From: Bowmanella sp. JS7-9
GTDB taxonomy: Bacteria > Pseudomonadota > Gammaproteobacteria > Enterobacterales > Alteromonadaceae
Length of the DNA: 64,000 nt
Reading direction: 5' to 3'
Assembly (NCBI RefSeq): GCF_004329715.1
Contig: NZ_JXSY01000022.1
Coordinates: 1-64,000, forward strand
Shown here piece after piece: positions 36,744-45,744 of this stretch. The translations under genes were made by a program, and so were the position numbers. The notes below the pieces were generated by a model. That model worked only from the letters and a program-made list of their open reading frames with translations, searched no databases and was not told the DNA's origin. Each line of letters opens with the position of its first letter. The stretch's first letter is position 1.

Positions 36744-37322
36744 TTACCTGAGCAGCAGGTACGCCAGTACCGCCAGTGCCACCGTCGCCCAACCGATGGT
36801 TTCTATGTGCTGACGTAAGGCGTTCTCCATTTTTGGTCCTCCCCAGCGCATCAGCCCCGCGACCAGATAAAAACGCATGCCGCGTCCGACAACCGATGCG
36901 ATCACAAACGGCAGGAAGGCTAACTGCAAAAAGCCGGCACTGATAGTAAAGACTTTGTAGGGGATGGGTGAAAAGCCTGCCAGAAATACTACCCACACAC
37001 CGTATTCTTTAAACCAATCAATGGCATGTTGCATCTTGGCTTCATAGCCTGCTTCAACGACCAGAGGGTGAATAAAACCACTGTAGGCATATTCACCGAG
37101 GAAATAGCCTGCAATGCCACCTAGTACCGACGCGATGGTAGCAATCATTGCAAAGCGCCACGCTTTGGAAGGGGTACCCAGCGCCATGGGCGCCAGCATC
37201 ACATCGACCGGAATCGGGAAAAACACCGACTCGGCGAAACTCATCGCGGCCAGATAGCGTGGTGCATGGCGATGTTTAGTCCAGCGCAGGGTGCTGTCGT
37301 ACATTCGTTGAAATAACTTCAC
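36744..37322 (-). CDS. yqaA: YqaA family membrane protein (VTT/DedA-like)
   Basis: A 192-residue inner membrane protein of the SNARE-associated/VTT fold. The signature parts are [32 protein letters not shown], and [20 protein letters not shown], followed by [17 protein letters not shown]. DedA relatives help lipid-carrier transport and membrane homeostasis; YqaA itself has no established role that I know. Its place between pcm and nlpD, with a 4-bp overlap with pcm, is found in several gammaproteobacteria but not in E. coli. Confidence 0.88.
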   Translation of the reverse strand: MKLFQRMYDSTLRWTKHRHAPRYLAAMSFAESVFFPIPVDVMLAPMALGTPSKAWRFAMIATIASVLGGIAGYFLGEYAYSGFIHPLVVEAGYEAKMQHAIDWFKEYGVWVVFLAGFSPIPYKVFTISAGFLQLAFLPFVIASVVGRGMRFYLVAGLMRWGGPKMENALRQHIETIGWATVALAVLAYLLLR

Positions 37323-37969
37323 AGCAGGGCTCCCGGCACCAGAGGCACAAAACGTACGGCTTCGATAATCTGACTCTCAAATTCGTCGCCGTTACGGGTG
37401 ATACAGTACAGTTGCTGGGTGTCTGAACCCACCGGGATAATCAGACGCCCACCGTCATTGAGCTGATCCAACAGCGCCTGCGGCATGCTGGCGGCGGCAG
37501 CGGTAACGATGATCGCATCGAACGGTGCCTTGCTTTGCCAACCTTGCCAACCGTCACCATGTTTCATCGACACATTGTGCAGATCAAGCTGGTTCATGCG
37601 GCGCTTGGCCTGAAATTGCAGTGATTTGATCCGTTCAACTGAATAAACATGGCCAAATAACTGTGCCAGTACCGCCGTCTGATAGCCGGAGCCCGTACCG
37701 ATTTCCAGCACGTTCTTCGGCTGGCAGGGCGCGGCCAGCAATAGTTCGGTCATCCGCGCCACAATATACGGCTGCGAAATGGTTTGCCCTTGCCCAATCG
37801 GCAGAGCAGTATTTTGATAAGCTTTGTGCTTTAGGGCATCAGGCAAAAAGATATCGCGCGGAATGGCCGCGATAGCACGCAGCACATCAGCATGCTTTAT
37901 TCCTTCCTGCTGTAACAGCAGTGCAAGTGAATCCCCGAGACGAGCAGTGGTACGGCGTGTGTATTGCAT
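37319..37969 (-). CDS. pcm: Protein-L-isoaspartate O-methyltransferase
   Basis: A 216-residue SAM-dependent enzyme that starts the repair of isoaspartyl residues in aged proteins. The PCMT signature is [28 protein letters not shown], then SAM motif [17 protein letters not shown] and [10 protein letters not shown], with GDGWQGW and [10 protein letters not shown]. Length matches the family (E. coli: 208). Located between surE and yqaA in the stress/survival cluster; the surE stop is 13 bp upstream. Confidence 0.97.
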   Translation of the reverse strand: MQYTRRTTARLGDSLALLLQQEGIKHADVLRAIAAIPRDIFLPDALKHKAYQNTALPIGQGQTISQPYIVARMTELLLAAPCQPKNVLEIGTGSGYQTAVLAQLFGHVYSVERIKSLQFQAKRRMNQLDLHNVSMKHGDGWQGWQSKAPFDAIIVTAAAASMPQALLDQLNDGGRLIIPVGSDTQQLYCITRNGDEFESQIIEAVRFVPLVPGALL

Positions 37970-37982
37970 AATGTTGTAATTT

Positions 37983-38729
37983 TTATAGTTTGGTAATCCA
38001 TTGGGTTAAGTCATCCATACTGCTGTAGGCCGTCATATCTACCGAAAGTGGTGTGACTGACACATAACCTGTGGCGATGGCGTGAAAATCAGTGCCCGGA
38101 CCGGCATCCTGTTCCTGTCCTACCGGGCCGTACCAGTATATCTCCCGACCCCATGGATCGGTAGCCCTGGCCATGGATTCTGCCCGATGGCGACGACCCT
38201 GACGAGTGACTTTAATACCCTTTATCTGCTCAAGGGGCAAATCCGGTACATTAATGTTTAAAATTTGATCCGCAGGCAGAGGATGTTTCTGCAGATGACG
38301 GATAATCTGTGCTGCTACGCTGGCCGCGGTGGTGAAGTATTTTCCCTGATAATTGCATAAGGATACGGCAACGGCCGGCAACCCCATGTAACGCCCTTCG
38401 GTGGCCGCCGCCACGGTGCCGGAATAAATCACATCATCACCCAGATTGGCGCCGTGATTGATACCGGACACTACCATGGCAGGTTCTTCATCTAAAAAGC
38501 CGTTGATGCCCAGATGAACACAGTCTGAGGGTGTACCATTGACCGCGTAAAAGCCGTTTTTCATTGGCGCAATCCGTAGAGGATTGGTCAGGGACAAGGC
38601 GTTACTGGCGCCGCTGCAATTGCGATCAGGTGCGATAACCGTGACGTCGTGCTCTAGCTGCAGGGCTGCAAACAACGCTTGCAGACCATCGGCGTGTACC
38701 CCATCGTCATTACTCAGCAGAATTTTCAT
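37983..38729 (-). CDS. surE: 5'/3'-nucleotidase SurE
   Basis: A 248-residue metal-dependent nucleotide phosphatase linked with stationary-phase survival. The N-terminus [19 protein letters not shown] carries the metal-binding Asp pair; [14 protein letters not shown] and [27 protein letters not shown] are the other family blocks. The ATG at 38729 has an AAGGAG site and matches the family start; a longer in-frame form would run back into truD by 80 bp. It overlaps the end of truD by 20 bp. Confidence 0.96.
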   Translation of the reverse strand: MKILLSNDDGVHADGLQALFAALQLEHDVTVIAPDRNCSGASNALSLTNPLRIAPMKNGFYAVNGTPSDCVHLGINGFLDEEPAMVVSGINHGANLGDDVIYSGTVAAATEGRYMGLPAVAVSLCNYQGKYFTTAASVAAQIIRHLQKHPLPADQILNINVPDLPLEQIKGIKVTRQGRRHRAESMARATDPWGREIYWYGPVGQEQDAGPGTDFHAIATGYVSVTPLSVDMTAYSSMDDLTQWITKL

Positions 38730-39768
38730 CAGCAGCTCCTTCGTTGACATTGACCAGTTCGCGCAGCACTGCGGTGGCGAAACAGCCACTTGGCAGACTA
38801 AAGCTTAATTGCAGGGTGTCGTCCTGCCAGTGCCACTGCATATTTTGCGGCAGTAATTTAATTGCCCGTCGCTCTTGTTGCAGACTCAACCCGTTTAACG
38901 CCTGGCAAACCGACTGTTGCTGAACAAATACGCTGTTTTCAAGCTCTGCCGACTCTTTTTGTGCAGGTGAGTTGTCTTCACCCCACAGTGGGCCCGTGAT
39001 AAAAATATCGCGCTCGTTTAAGCGCCGGATAATTTCGCTGTCGATTGTTTCTGCTACAAAGAAACTCTGGCTGCCAGCCAATTGCATCACGTCACCGGAT
39101 ATTGCCTGCTCGAAGCGACCCTGTTGCAGCCGTTCGCTGATATAGTCGTTAAACAGTTTTGCCCTCAGCGCTGAAATGGCCATTGAACGGCGGTTACGAT
39201 TGCGGATAGGTTCGCCATCGGCCATGCGCAGCCCCAATAATAAATTGCTGCCGCCGTTACCAAAACGCTGCTGACCAAAATAATTGGGGACGCCCTGTTC
39301 ACGGATACGCGCGAGGCGGTTATCCAATTCATCACTTTGGCTGAGCTCGCGCAGGCAAATATCAAAACGATTGCCACGTAATGCACCGATGCGCAGTTTG
39401 CGGTTATGACGGGTACAACTAAGAATCTGTGCGCCTGCCAATTTCCACTGGCTGAAGTCCGGCGCAGTGCGCTTGGGCATTTGCACGCTGAAATACTGGC
39501 GGGTCAGGGCATACTTATCTTTGCGTCCTGCATAACTCACGTTACGTAAAGGCACCTGCAGATATTTGGCTAGTTGTTCGGCCACGAACGCGGTATTTAA
39601 ATTGACTTTTTCCAGCCAAATTAAATGGTGTTCACCGTCGCCGCTGGGCTCGGTCAGCGGAATCTCGGTAACCTGAAAATCCTCCGGAATACTTTTAAAC
39701 AGCGCGCTTACGCTGGGTTCACCGTGCCAATAGTGCCAGTTGGGTAGCGGGTTATTTTCCATCGGCAA
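38710..39768 (-). CDS. truD: tRNA pseudouridine(13) synthase TruD
   Basis: A 352-residue enzyme (E. coli: 349) making pseudouridine 13 in tRNA-Glu. The catalytic Asp is in [20 protein letters not shown]; the family also shows [35 protein letters not shown] and [18 protein letters not shown]. The inserted TRUD domain covers roughly residues 155-305. It overlaps ispF by 17 bp and surE by 20 bp, consistent with one transcript. Confidence 0.96.
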   Translation of the reverse strand: MPMENNPLPNWHYWHGEPSVSALFKSIPEDFQVTEIPLTEPSGDGEHHLIWLEKVNLNTAFVAEQLAKYLQVPLRNVSYAGRKDKYALTRQYFSVQMPKRTAPDFSQWKLAGAQILSCTRHNRKLRIGALRGNRFDICLRELSQSDELDNRLARIREQGVPNYFGQQRFGNGGSNLLLGLRMADGEPIRNRNRRSMAISALRAKLFNDYISERLQQGRFEQAISGDVMQLAGSQSFFVAETIDSEIIRRLNERDIFITGPLWGEDNSPAQKESAELENSVFVQQQSVCQALNGLSLQQERRAIKLLPQNMQWHWQDDTLQLSFSLPSGCFATAVLRELVNVNEGAADENSAE

Positions 39769-40237
39769 TCAGCAAAACCACTGCCTCACATGCAATTCCT
39801 TCTTTGCGACCGGTGAAACCGAGTTTTTCGGTGGTGGTCGCTTTGACGTTGACTTGGCCTATGCCCGTAGCCAAATCCTCGGCGATGCGCTCACGCATCT
39901 TATCGATGTGGGGTGCCATTTTCGGCGCTTGCGCGATGATGGTGATATCCGCATTGCCCAGTTGGTAACCGTTTTCCCGCACCAACGCATACACATGCCG
40001 CAGCAGTCCGCGCGAGTCAGCGCCGGCATAGGCGCTATCGGTATCTGGAAAATGTTTGCCGATATCGCCAAGCGCCAGTGCGCCAAGCAGTGCATCGCAT
40101 AGTGCGTGCAGGGCGACATCACCATCTGAGTGGGCGATAAGGCCCTGCTCATAATCTATTTTTACCCCACCGAGGGTAATTGGTCCCGCACCACCAAATT
40201 TATGCACGTCATAGCCGTGACCAATTCGAATCATCAT
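39752..40237 (-). CDS. ispF: 2-C-methyl-D-erythritol 2,4-cyclodiphosphate synthase
   Basis: A 161-residue homotrimeric enzyme of the MEP isoprenoid pathway. Zinc ligands and active-site blocks are [14 protein letters not shown] (Asp, His), [33 protein letters not shown] (His) and [18 protein letters not shown]. It directly follows ispD with a 4-bp overlap, so the fourth enzyme (ispD upstream) and this step are coupled genetically. Confidence 0.97.
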   Translation of the reverse strand: MMIRIGHGYDVHKFGGAGPITLGGVKIDYEQGLIAHSDGDVALHALCDALLGALALGDIGKHFPDTDSAYAGADSRGLLRHVYALVRENGYQLGNADITIIAQAPKMAPHIDKMRERIAEDLATGIGQVNVKATTTEKLGFTGRKEGIACEAVVLLIADGK

Positions 40238-40923
40238 AAAAAGTCCTTGCTGCGCTCGGTCAGATAAAGCTCCGCCAGCGCTAAATCTTGTGGATGGGTA
40301 ATTTTAATATTATCGGGACTACCCTCAACCAGCGCGACCGGATGGCCGGCCAACTCCATCGCCGAGGCCTCATCAGTAATGGTGTGGCCCTCTGTTAATG
40401 CGTGCTGCAGTGCTTCACGCAGGGCTGGCAACGGGAAAAACTGCGGCGTTAATGCATGCCATAAATCGTCGCGGCACACAGACGTCGCAACCAATCCTGC
40501 ACCATTTCCTCGTTTCATGCTGTCACGCACCGGGCAGGCCAGAATGCCACCATGTTGTCCGTCTGCCAGGGACAGCAGGGCATCAATGTCCTGATGGCGC
40601 AAACAGGGACGGGCAGCGTCGTGCACCAATACCCAGTCGGCATCCATAATCTGATTGAGTCCGGCGAGGACTGAGTCTGCGCGCTCCAAACCTCCGTCTA
40701 CGCGGGTGAGCCAATCTGCATCAGCAATGGGCAGATGGCCGAAGTAGGGATCTTGTGGATGCAGCGCCAGGTATATCTGTCCGATGCGCGGATGGGCGTG
40801 CAGCGCATGCAGCGTATGCTCTAACAGGGTTTTGCCATGCAGGTGTAAATACTGCTTCGGACGATCTGCCTGCATACGCTTACCCACTCCGGCAGCAGGC
40901 ACAACGACGGGAAACTTATGCAC
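40234..40923 (-). CDS. ispD: 2-C-methyl-D-erythritol 4-phosphate cytidylyltransferase
   Basis: A 229-residue MEP pathway enzyme. It joins CTP and methylerythritol phosphate. The nucleotide-binding loop is [24 protein letters not shown]; further blocks are [11 protein letters not shown] and [27 protein letters not shown]. Length fits the family (E. coli: 236). The gene follows ftsB by 15 bp. Confidence 0.97.
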   Translation of the reverse strand: MHKFPVVVPAAGVGKRMQADRPKQYLHLHGKTLLEHTLHALHAHPRIGQIYLALHPQDPYFGHLPIADADWLTRVDGGLERADSVLAGLNQIMDADWVLVHDAARPCLRHQDIDALLSLADGQHGGILACPVRDSMKRGNGAGLVATSVCRDDLWHALTPQFFPLPALREALQHALTEGHTITDEASAMELAGHPVALVEGSPDNIKITHPQDLALAELYLTERSKDFL

Positions 40924-40938
40924 AAAAAAACCTTATGG

Positions 40939-41211
40939 CTACTGAGGTAAAATTCGATAAAAGGTTTCGCCGCGTTTAATCAGGCCTAACTCGTTACGCG
41001 CCCGCTCTTCGATGGCGTCGAGTCCGATTTTTAGATCCTGAATATCGGCCTTCAGTAATGCATTACGCTGAATGAGATTGGCATTTTGCATCCGTTGTTG
41101 TTCCACCTCTTGTTTCATCTGGCGATATTCCACGATGCTATGCTTGCCAAACCACAGGCGATACTGCAGGGCAGATAACAACAAAACCAGAATCAGGGTG
41201 AACCATCTCAT
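40939..41211 (-). CDS. ftsB: Cell division protein FtsB
   Basis: A 90-residue single-pass membrane protein of the divisome, working with FtsL and FtsQ. One N-terminal helix (WFTLILVLLLSALQYRLWFG) is followed by a coiled coil (QMKQEVEQQRMQNANLIQRNALLKADIQDL) and the conserved ARNELGLIKRGETFYRI. The ATG at 41211 gives the usual short cytoplasmic tip; an upstream in-frame start would add 20 residues without similarity. It is first in the ftsB-ispD-ispF-truD-surE-pcm-yqaA-nlpD-rpoS run. Confidence 0.95.
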   Translation of the reverse strand: MRWFTLILVLLLSALQYRLWFGKHSIVEYRQMKQEVEQQRMQNANLIQRNALLKADIQDLKIGLDAIEERARNELGLIKRGETFYRILPQ

Positions 41212-41303
41212 CAATAAGGCGTCACTGGTGTAATTAAACAATCTGAGAGTATTATGCCGGATGTGAGCCAACTGGCAATGGCAAAAGGGTGGCTATTGCA
41301 GAT

Positions 41304-42155
41304 ATGCAGATAATCAATATGGGGAGTCGTTTGCGCAAAGGTATCATTTTATTACTGTTCGGGTGGATCTGCGGTTGGCCAAACAACGTGCTGGCAAGCG
41401 AGCCGCCGCTGCGGATTGTAACCTCGCTGGATGGGCCGTTTGTGTTTGTGGATGACAGTGGCAAGCTCAGTGGTTATGCGGTCGAGTTAATCGAACAAGT
41501 GCAGCAGCAGTTGGGTGAAACAGTCAGCATTGAGGTCTATCCGTGGGCAAGAACGAAGCACATCCTGGATACCGAACCTAATGTGTTAGCGTTTTCGGTG
41601 GTGAAAACCGATAACCGCGGTGAGGAATACCACTGGCTCACACCTATCAGTCGCAACGTGTACGCCCTTTTTAGCCATAAAGATAACCAATTTGAAATTA
41701 ATACGCTGGCCGACTTAGCCCGGTTACAGCAAATCGGTGTATTGCGGGGTGATTTTCGCGAGCAAGTATTAGTGGATGCTGGCTTAACCAACCTGCATGC
41801 GTTCAACAGTTGGGATCAGGCGCTGGAGTCGTTACTGCTGAAGCGGCTCGATGGCGTGTTTTTTTCCGCCGCCGGGGTGGATTTACTGTGCCGTGAAGAT
41901 CTTATCCCCAAAGGCTACGCCACCTGTCTGCAAGATATTACACCGTTATATATTTACCGGGTGATCCCGTCTTTTGTGGTGATGTCGAAACAATCAGATA
42001 AGGCATTGGTGGCACGCTGGCAGGCGGCTTTTGAACGGTACAAAGGTGAGCGTGCATACGTCTTGATGGCAAAACGCTGGCAGGACACTTACCATCGTAA
42101 GGGTATGCGCTTGTCCTTTGCCAATGGAGCCTTTGATTTGTGGCAGGCTCAGTAA
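41304..42155 (+). CDS. Periplasmic solute-binding protein, family 3
   Basis: A 283-residue exported protein with a signal peptide ending near NNVLA/SEPP. LRIVTSLDGPFVFVDDSGKLSGYAVELIEQV is the usual beginning of amino-acid-type (SBP family 3) binding proteins; ISRNVYALFSHKDN and a second lobe follow. No ABC permease genes are adjacent, so it may be an orphan receptor or sensor component. Which start is used is unsure: GTG at 41289, ATG at 41304 and ATG at 41319 are all in frame; I chose 41304 because AAAAGGGTGG lies before it. It is divergent from ftsB and its end overlaps the PPK2 gene by 7 bp. Confidence 0.75.
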   Translation: MQIINMGSRLRKGIILLLFGWICGWPNNVLASEPPLRIVTSLDGPFVFVDDSGKLSGYAVELIEQVQQQLGETVSIEVYPWARTKHILDTEPNVLAFSVVKTDNRGEEYHWLTPISRNVYALFSHKDNQFEINTLADLARLQQIGVLRGDFREQVLVDAGLTNLHAFNSWDQALESLLLKRLDGVFFSAAGVDLLCREDLIPKGYATCLQDITPLYIYRVIPSFVVMSKQSDKALVARWQAAFERYKGERAYVLMAKRWQDTYHRKGMRLSFANGAFDLWQAQ

Positions 42156-42916
42156 CGTTGTTTGACGTGATTTTGGCTGCTTTTCGCGGGACGCTGATAA
42201 TCCTCGTGATTGATCGGCGGTAGCGTCAGCGGCGGTGGGTCGATGCGCTGGTATGGAATTTTGTCGAGCAAATCTGCGATACAATTGAGCCGCGCGCTGA
42301 GTTTGTTGTCTCCATCGACCACATACCAGGGATTATCACGTGTATCCGTGTGGGCGAACATGGCATCTTTGGCGCGCGAGTAATCTGCCCATTTCGTGCG
42401 TGAGGCTAAATCCATCTCGGAGAATTTCCAGCGCTTGAGCGGATTGGTCAGACGGGCGTTGAAACGCTTTTCCTGCTCTTCATCAGACACAGAAAACCAG
42501 TATTTAATCAGAATGACGCCATCGCGGCTGAGCATTTGTTCGAATTGCGGGCAGGTGAGCAGAAATTCCTGATATTCCCGTTCCGTACAGAATCCCATGA
42601 CTTTTTCGACCCCGGCGCGGTTGTACCAACTGCGGTCAAATAACACGATTTGGCCGGCGGACGGCAAATGCGGCACATATCGCTGAAAATACCACTGGGA
42701 TTTTTCTACGTCGGAGGGTTTGGGTAACGCCACGACCGACACGATACGCGGATTGAGTCGGGCGGTGATGGCTTTGATGGCGCCCCCTTTACCGGATGCG
42801 TCGCGACCTTCAAACAACACCACTACTTTCAGACCTTGTTGCACCACCCAGCTCTGCAGATAGCACAATTCAGTTTGCAGCTTCTTGAGTTCGCGATGAT
42901 AGCGACGTTTATCCAT
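42149..42916 (-). CDS. ppk2: Polyphosphate kinase 2 family protein
   Basis: A 255-residue P-loop kinase. Walker A is LFEGRDASGKGGAIKAI; the lid module and Walker B read QWYFQRYVPHLPSAGQIVLFDRSWYNRAGVE; further family blocks are LIKYWFSVSDEEQEKRF, RLTNPLKRWKFSEMD and PWYVVDGDNK. Such one-domain (class I type) enzymes use polyphosphate to phosphorylate nucleoside diphosphates, or the reverse. With ppk-ppx in the same window the organism has two unrelated polyphosphate kinases. Nucleotide preference (ADP or GDP) cannot be deduced. Confidence 0.92.
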   Translation of the reverse strand: MDKRRYHRELKKLQTELCYLQSWVVQQGLKVVVLFEGRDASGKGGAIKAITARLNPRIVSVVALPKPSDVEKSQWYFQRYVPHLPSAGQIVLFDRSWYNRAGVEKVMGFCTEREYQEFLLTCPQFEQMLSRDGVILIKYWFSVSDEEQEKRFNARLTNPLKRWKFSEMDLASRTKWADYSRAKDAMFAHTDTRDNPWYVVDGDNKLSARLNCIADLLDKIPYQRIDPPPLTLPPINHEDYQRPAKSSQNHVKQRY

Positions 42917-43032
42917 CCAGTGACTCCCATCCAGATTCGCGGGGGTTTCAGCGTAATCAGATAGCAGAAAAATCTGTAATTTTGTTACACTGTGGCTGAG
43001 TTTGCCTACCTCACGGAGCCATCATTCAACTT

Positions 43033-43857
43033 ATGCTGCTGGAATACAAGTTAATCCTGTCACTGGGCATTATTGTGCTGTTTATGTTGTTGCGCCTGGG
43101 CATAATTAAACTCATTCGTCATCGGCATAAGTCGAGTAAGGAAGATCGTCGCCACCGGGTCAATCTGGTAAAAAATATCGTTAATTTCACTGTAGTGATT
43201 TTAATGATGATCCTGTGGGCCCATGAAATGCAGGATTTTGCCCTGTCGCTGGCGGCGTTTGCGGTGGCAATTGTGCTGGCCACCCGTGAATTTATTCAGT
43301 GCATTACTGGCTTTATTTATCTGGGCTCTAACCGTATTTTCCGTGTAGGTGACTGGGTGCAAATTGGCGAGGATGTGGGTGAGGTTACAGAAACCGACTG
43401 GCTCAAAGTGATATTACAGGAAGTGGATATCCGCCGTTATGAGTTCACCGGCCGCACTCTGGTTGTGCCGAACAATATGTTATTGCTGCATCCTGTGCGC
43501 AATCTGAACTTTCTCAAGCGTTATGCCAATCACAATTTTGATTTGGTCAGAGATGGCAGCGTGGATGTGTTTGCCTTTCGTCAGGCGCTACTGGATAAGG
43601 CCAACGAATATTGTGAGCACTTCAGTGATGTGGCCAGCCGCTATAACAACCTGATTGAAAAGCGCCTGGAAGTGTCGTTGCCGGGCACCCAGCCCACTGT
43701 GCGGATTACCACTAACTACCTGGGACAGACGGTAACCACCGTCACTATTTTTTGCCCTACTGAGCAGGCGCTGGATATCGAGCAGAAGCTTACGCAGGAT
43801 TTTATGCAGTTGTGGTTTGAGGCCAAATCGCAACAAGAGAATCAAACCAAGTCATAA
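43033..43857 (+). CDS. MscS-family mechanosensitive channel-like protein
   Basis: A 274-residue membrane protein with about three helices (~5-22, 50-64, 70-92) leading to an MscS-type pore/beta domain: LSLAAFAVAIVLATREFIQCITGFIYLGSNRIFRVGDWVQIGEDVGEV, then the soluble part with TLVVPNNMLLLHPVRN. The third helix is less Gly/Ala-patterned than E. coli MscS, so gating could differ. The role may be osmotic protection or modulated ion flux. The upstream gap contains TGTTACACT, an extended -10-like element. The ABC exporter gene follows after 9 bp. Confidence 0.85.
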   Translation: MLLEYKLILSLGIIVLFMLLRLGIIKLIRHRHKSSKEDRRHRVNLVKNIVNFTVVILMMILWAHEMQDFALSLAAFAVAIVLATREFIQCITGFIYLGSNRIFRVGDWVQIGEDVGEVTETDWLKVILQEVDIRRYEFTGRTLVVPNNMLLLHPVRNLNFLKRYANHNFDLVRDGSVDVFAFRQALLDKANEYCEHFSDVASRYNNLIEKRLEVSLPGTQPTVRITTNYLGQTVTTVTIFCPTEQALDIEQKLTQDFMQLWFEAKSQQENQTKS

Positions 43858-43866
43858 GAGTTTTCC

Positions 43867-45696
43867 ATGTTTGGATTTTTTGAAAAACTGGTCGAGCCTT
43901 TTCCGACCAGCGCGCCGGAGCAACCCCCGAAAAGCTTGTTGAAATTCTGCTGGCATTATTCCGCTGGTATGAAGCGCGCGTTGATTTTATTGTCGGTATT
44001 TGCCGCACTGATTGCCCTGCTGGAGGTGAGTTTGTTCGCCTATATGGGGCAATTGGTGGACTGGTTTGCCAGCCGTGATCCGGCCACCTTTCTGGCGCAA
44101 GAACAGCGCAATCTGATGTGGATGGGCGCGGTGGTACTGGTATTTCTGCCGCTGGCAGTATTGATACATTCACTGCTCAATCACCAGACCATTCTGGGTA
44201 ATTACCCTATGCGTATTCGCTGGCAGGCCCACCGCTATCTGTTGGGGCAAAGCGTGGGCTTTTTCCAGAATGAATTTGCCGGACGGGTAGCGACCAAAGT
44301 GATGCAGACCGCGCTGGCGGTGCGTGAAACCGTGCGCAAAGTGCTGGATTTGATGGTCTACGTGGGGGTGTATTTTTTCTCCATCGTGGCCCTGATTTTC
44401 AGTATTGATTGGGTTTTGGGGATTCCGCTGCTGATTTGGCTGGCGCTCTATGTGACGATTCTGCGCATTATGTTGCCGCGCCTGAAAAGCGTGTCAGAGC
44501 GCCAGGCTGATGCCCGCTCAGAGATGACGGGTCGGATCGTCGACAGTTATACCAATATCACCACAGTAAAATTATTTGCCCACAGCAGCCGCGAATCAGA
44601 TTACGCGCTCAATTCCATGCAGCGTTTTCTCGGCACGGTCTATCCGCAGATGCGGCTGGTGACAGTGCTGAACATTCTGGTGTGGGGCAGCAATGCGTTG
44701 CTGATATTTTCAACCTCGGCGCTGGCCATTTATTTATGGTTACAGGGGCAAGCCAGTGCCGGTGATATTGCCGTGGCGGTAAGTTTAACCCTGCGCCTCA
44801 ATGGCATGAGTCAGTGGATCATGTGGGAGGTGTCGGGCCTGTTTGAGAACATTGGTACAGTGCAGGACGGTATGAACACGCTGGCCTTACCGGTCGCGGT
44901 AAAAGATGCGCCAGATGCTAAACCATTGGCAATCCGCCAGGGTGAAATCCGCTTTAACCAGATTCAGTTTAATTACGATGAGCGTAACCGGGTGTTTGAT
45001 GCGTTGGATATTCATATCAAGCCAGGTGAAAAAGTCGGTCTGGTAGGGCGTTCCGGCGCGGGTAAATCTACCCTGGTGAATCTGCTGTTGCGCTTTTTTG
45101 ATGTGCAGGGCGGCAGTATCGAAATCGATGGCCAGGATATTCGTAATGTTCAGCAGGAGTCCTTGCGCGAACACATCAGCATGGTTACTCAGGATACATC
45201 GTTACTGCACCGCTCGGTGCGCGACAATATTCTGTATGGGCGACTGGACGCCAGCGATGAGGACGTGGATAAGGCCGCGCGTCAGGCCGAAGCCTACCAG
45301 TTCATTCAGCAATTATCCGACAGCCATGGGCGTACGGGGCTGGAAGCGCATGTAGGGGAGCGCGGCGTGAAGCTTTCCGGTGGTCAGCGTCAGCGCATTG
45401 CTATTGCCCGGGTGATGCTCAAGGATGCACCGATTCTTATTCTGGATGAAGCCACCTCGGCACTGGACTCTGAGGTAGAAGTGGCGATTCAGGACTGTTT
45501 AAATCAGGTCATGCAAAACAAAACGGTGTTGGCGATTGCCCACCGTCTGTCAACCATTGCCGCGATGGATCGATTGCTGGTATTGGACGAAGGACGCATT
45601 GTCGAGCAAGGGTCGCATCAGGAATTGCTTGCCCAGGGGGGGATTTATGCCAAGTTGTGGGCCCATCAGACCGGTGGATTTCTGGGACTGGAATAG
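43867..45696 (+). CDS. ABC exporter, fused membrane and ATPase domains
   Basis: A 609-residue half-transporter expected to act as a homodimer. The exporter membrane domain (about six helices) covers ~40-340, and includes FFQNEFAGRVATKVMQTA. The ATPase domain has Walker A VGRSGAGKSTLVNLLLRFF, signature LSGGQRQRIAIARVML, Walker B ILILDEATSALDSEVE and H-loop AIAHRLSTI. The family includes multidrug and lipid exporters (MsbA-like); nothing here fixes the substrate. It follows the MscS-like gene by 9 bp, so the pair is probably one transcript. murJ begins 48 bp later. Confidence 0.9.
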   Translation: MFGFFEKLVEPFPTSAPEQPPKSLLKFCWHYSAGMKRALILLSVFAALIALLEVSLFAYMGQLVDWFASRDPATFLAQEQRNLMWMGAVVLVFLPLAVLIHSLLNHQTILGNYPMRIRWQAHRYLLGQSVGFFQNEFAGRVATKVMQTALAVRETVRKVLDLMVYVGVYFFSIVALIFSIDWVLGIPLLIWLALYVTILRIMLPRLKSVSERQADARSEMTGRIVDSYTNITTVKLFAHSSRESDYALNSMQRFLGTVYPQMRLVTVLNILVWGSNALLIFSTSALAIYLWLQGQASAGDIAVAVSLTLRLNGMSQWIMWEVSGLFENIGTVQDGMNTLALPVAVKDAPDAKPLAIRQGEIRFNQIQFNYDERNRVFDALDIHIKPGEKVGLVGRSGAGKSTLVNLLLRFFDVQGGSIEIDGQDIRNVQQESLREHISMVTQDTSLLHRSVRDNILYGRLDASDEDVDKAARQAEAYQFIQQLSDSHGRTGLEAHVGERGVKLSGGQRQRIAIARVMLKDAPILILDEATSALDSEVEVAIQDCLNQVMQNKTVLAIAHRLSTIAAMDRLLVLDEGRIVEQGSHQELLAQGGIYAKLWAHQTGGFLGLE

Positions 45697-45744
45697 GCCA
45701 TCTGTGTCACGCATAATGGCAGCGCAAATTACAAGGAAAAAGCT

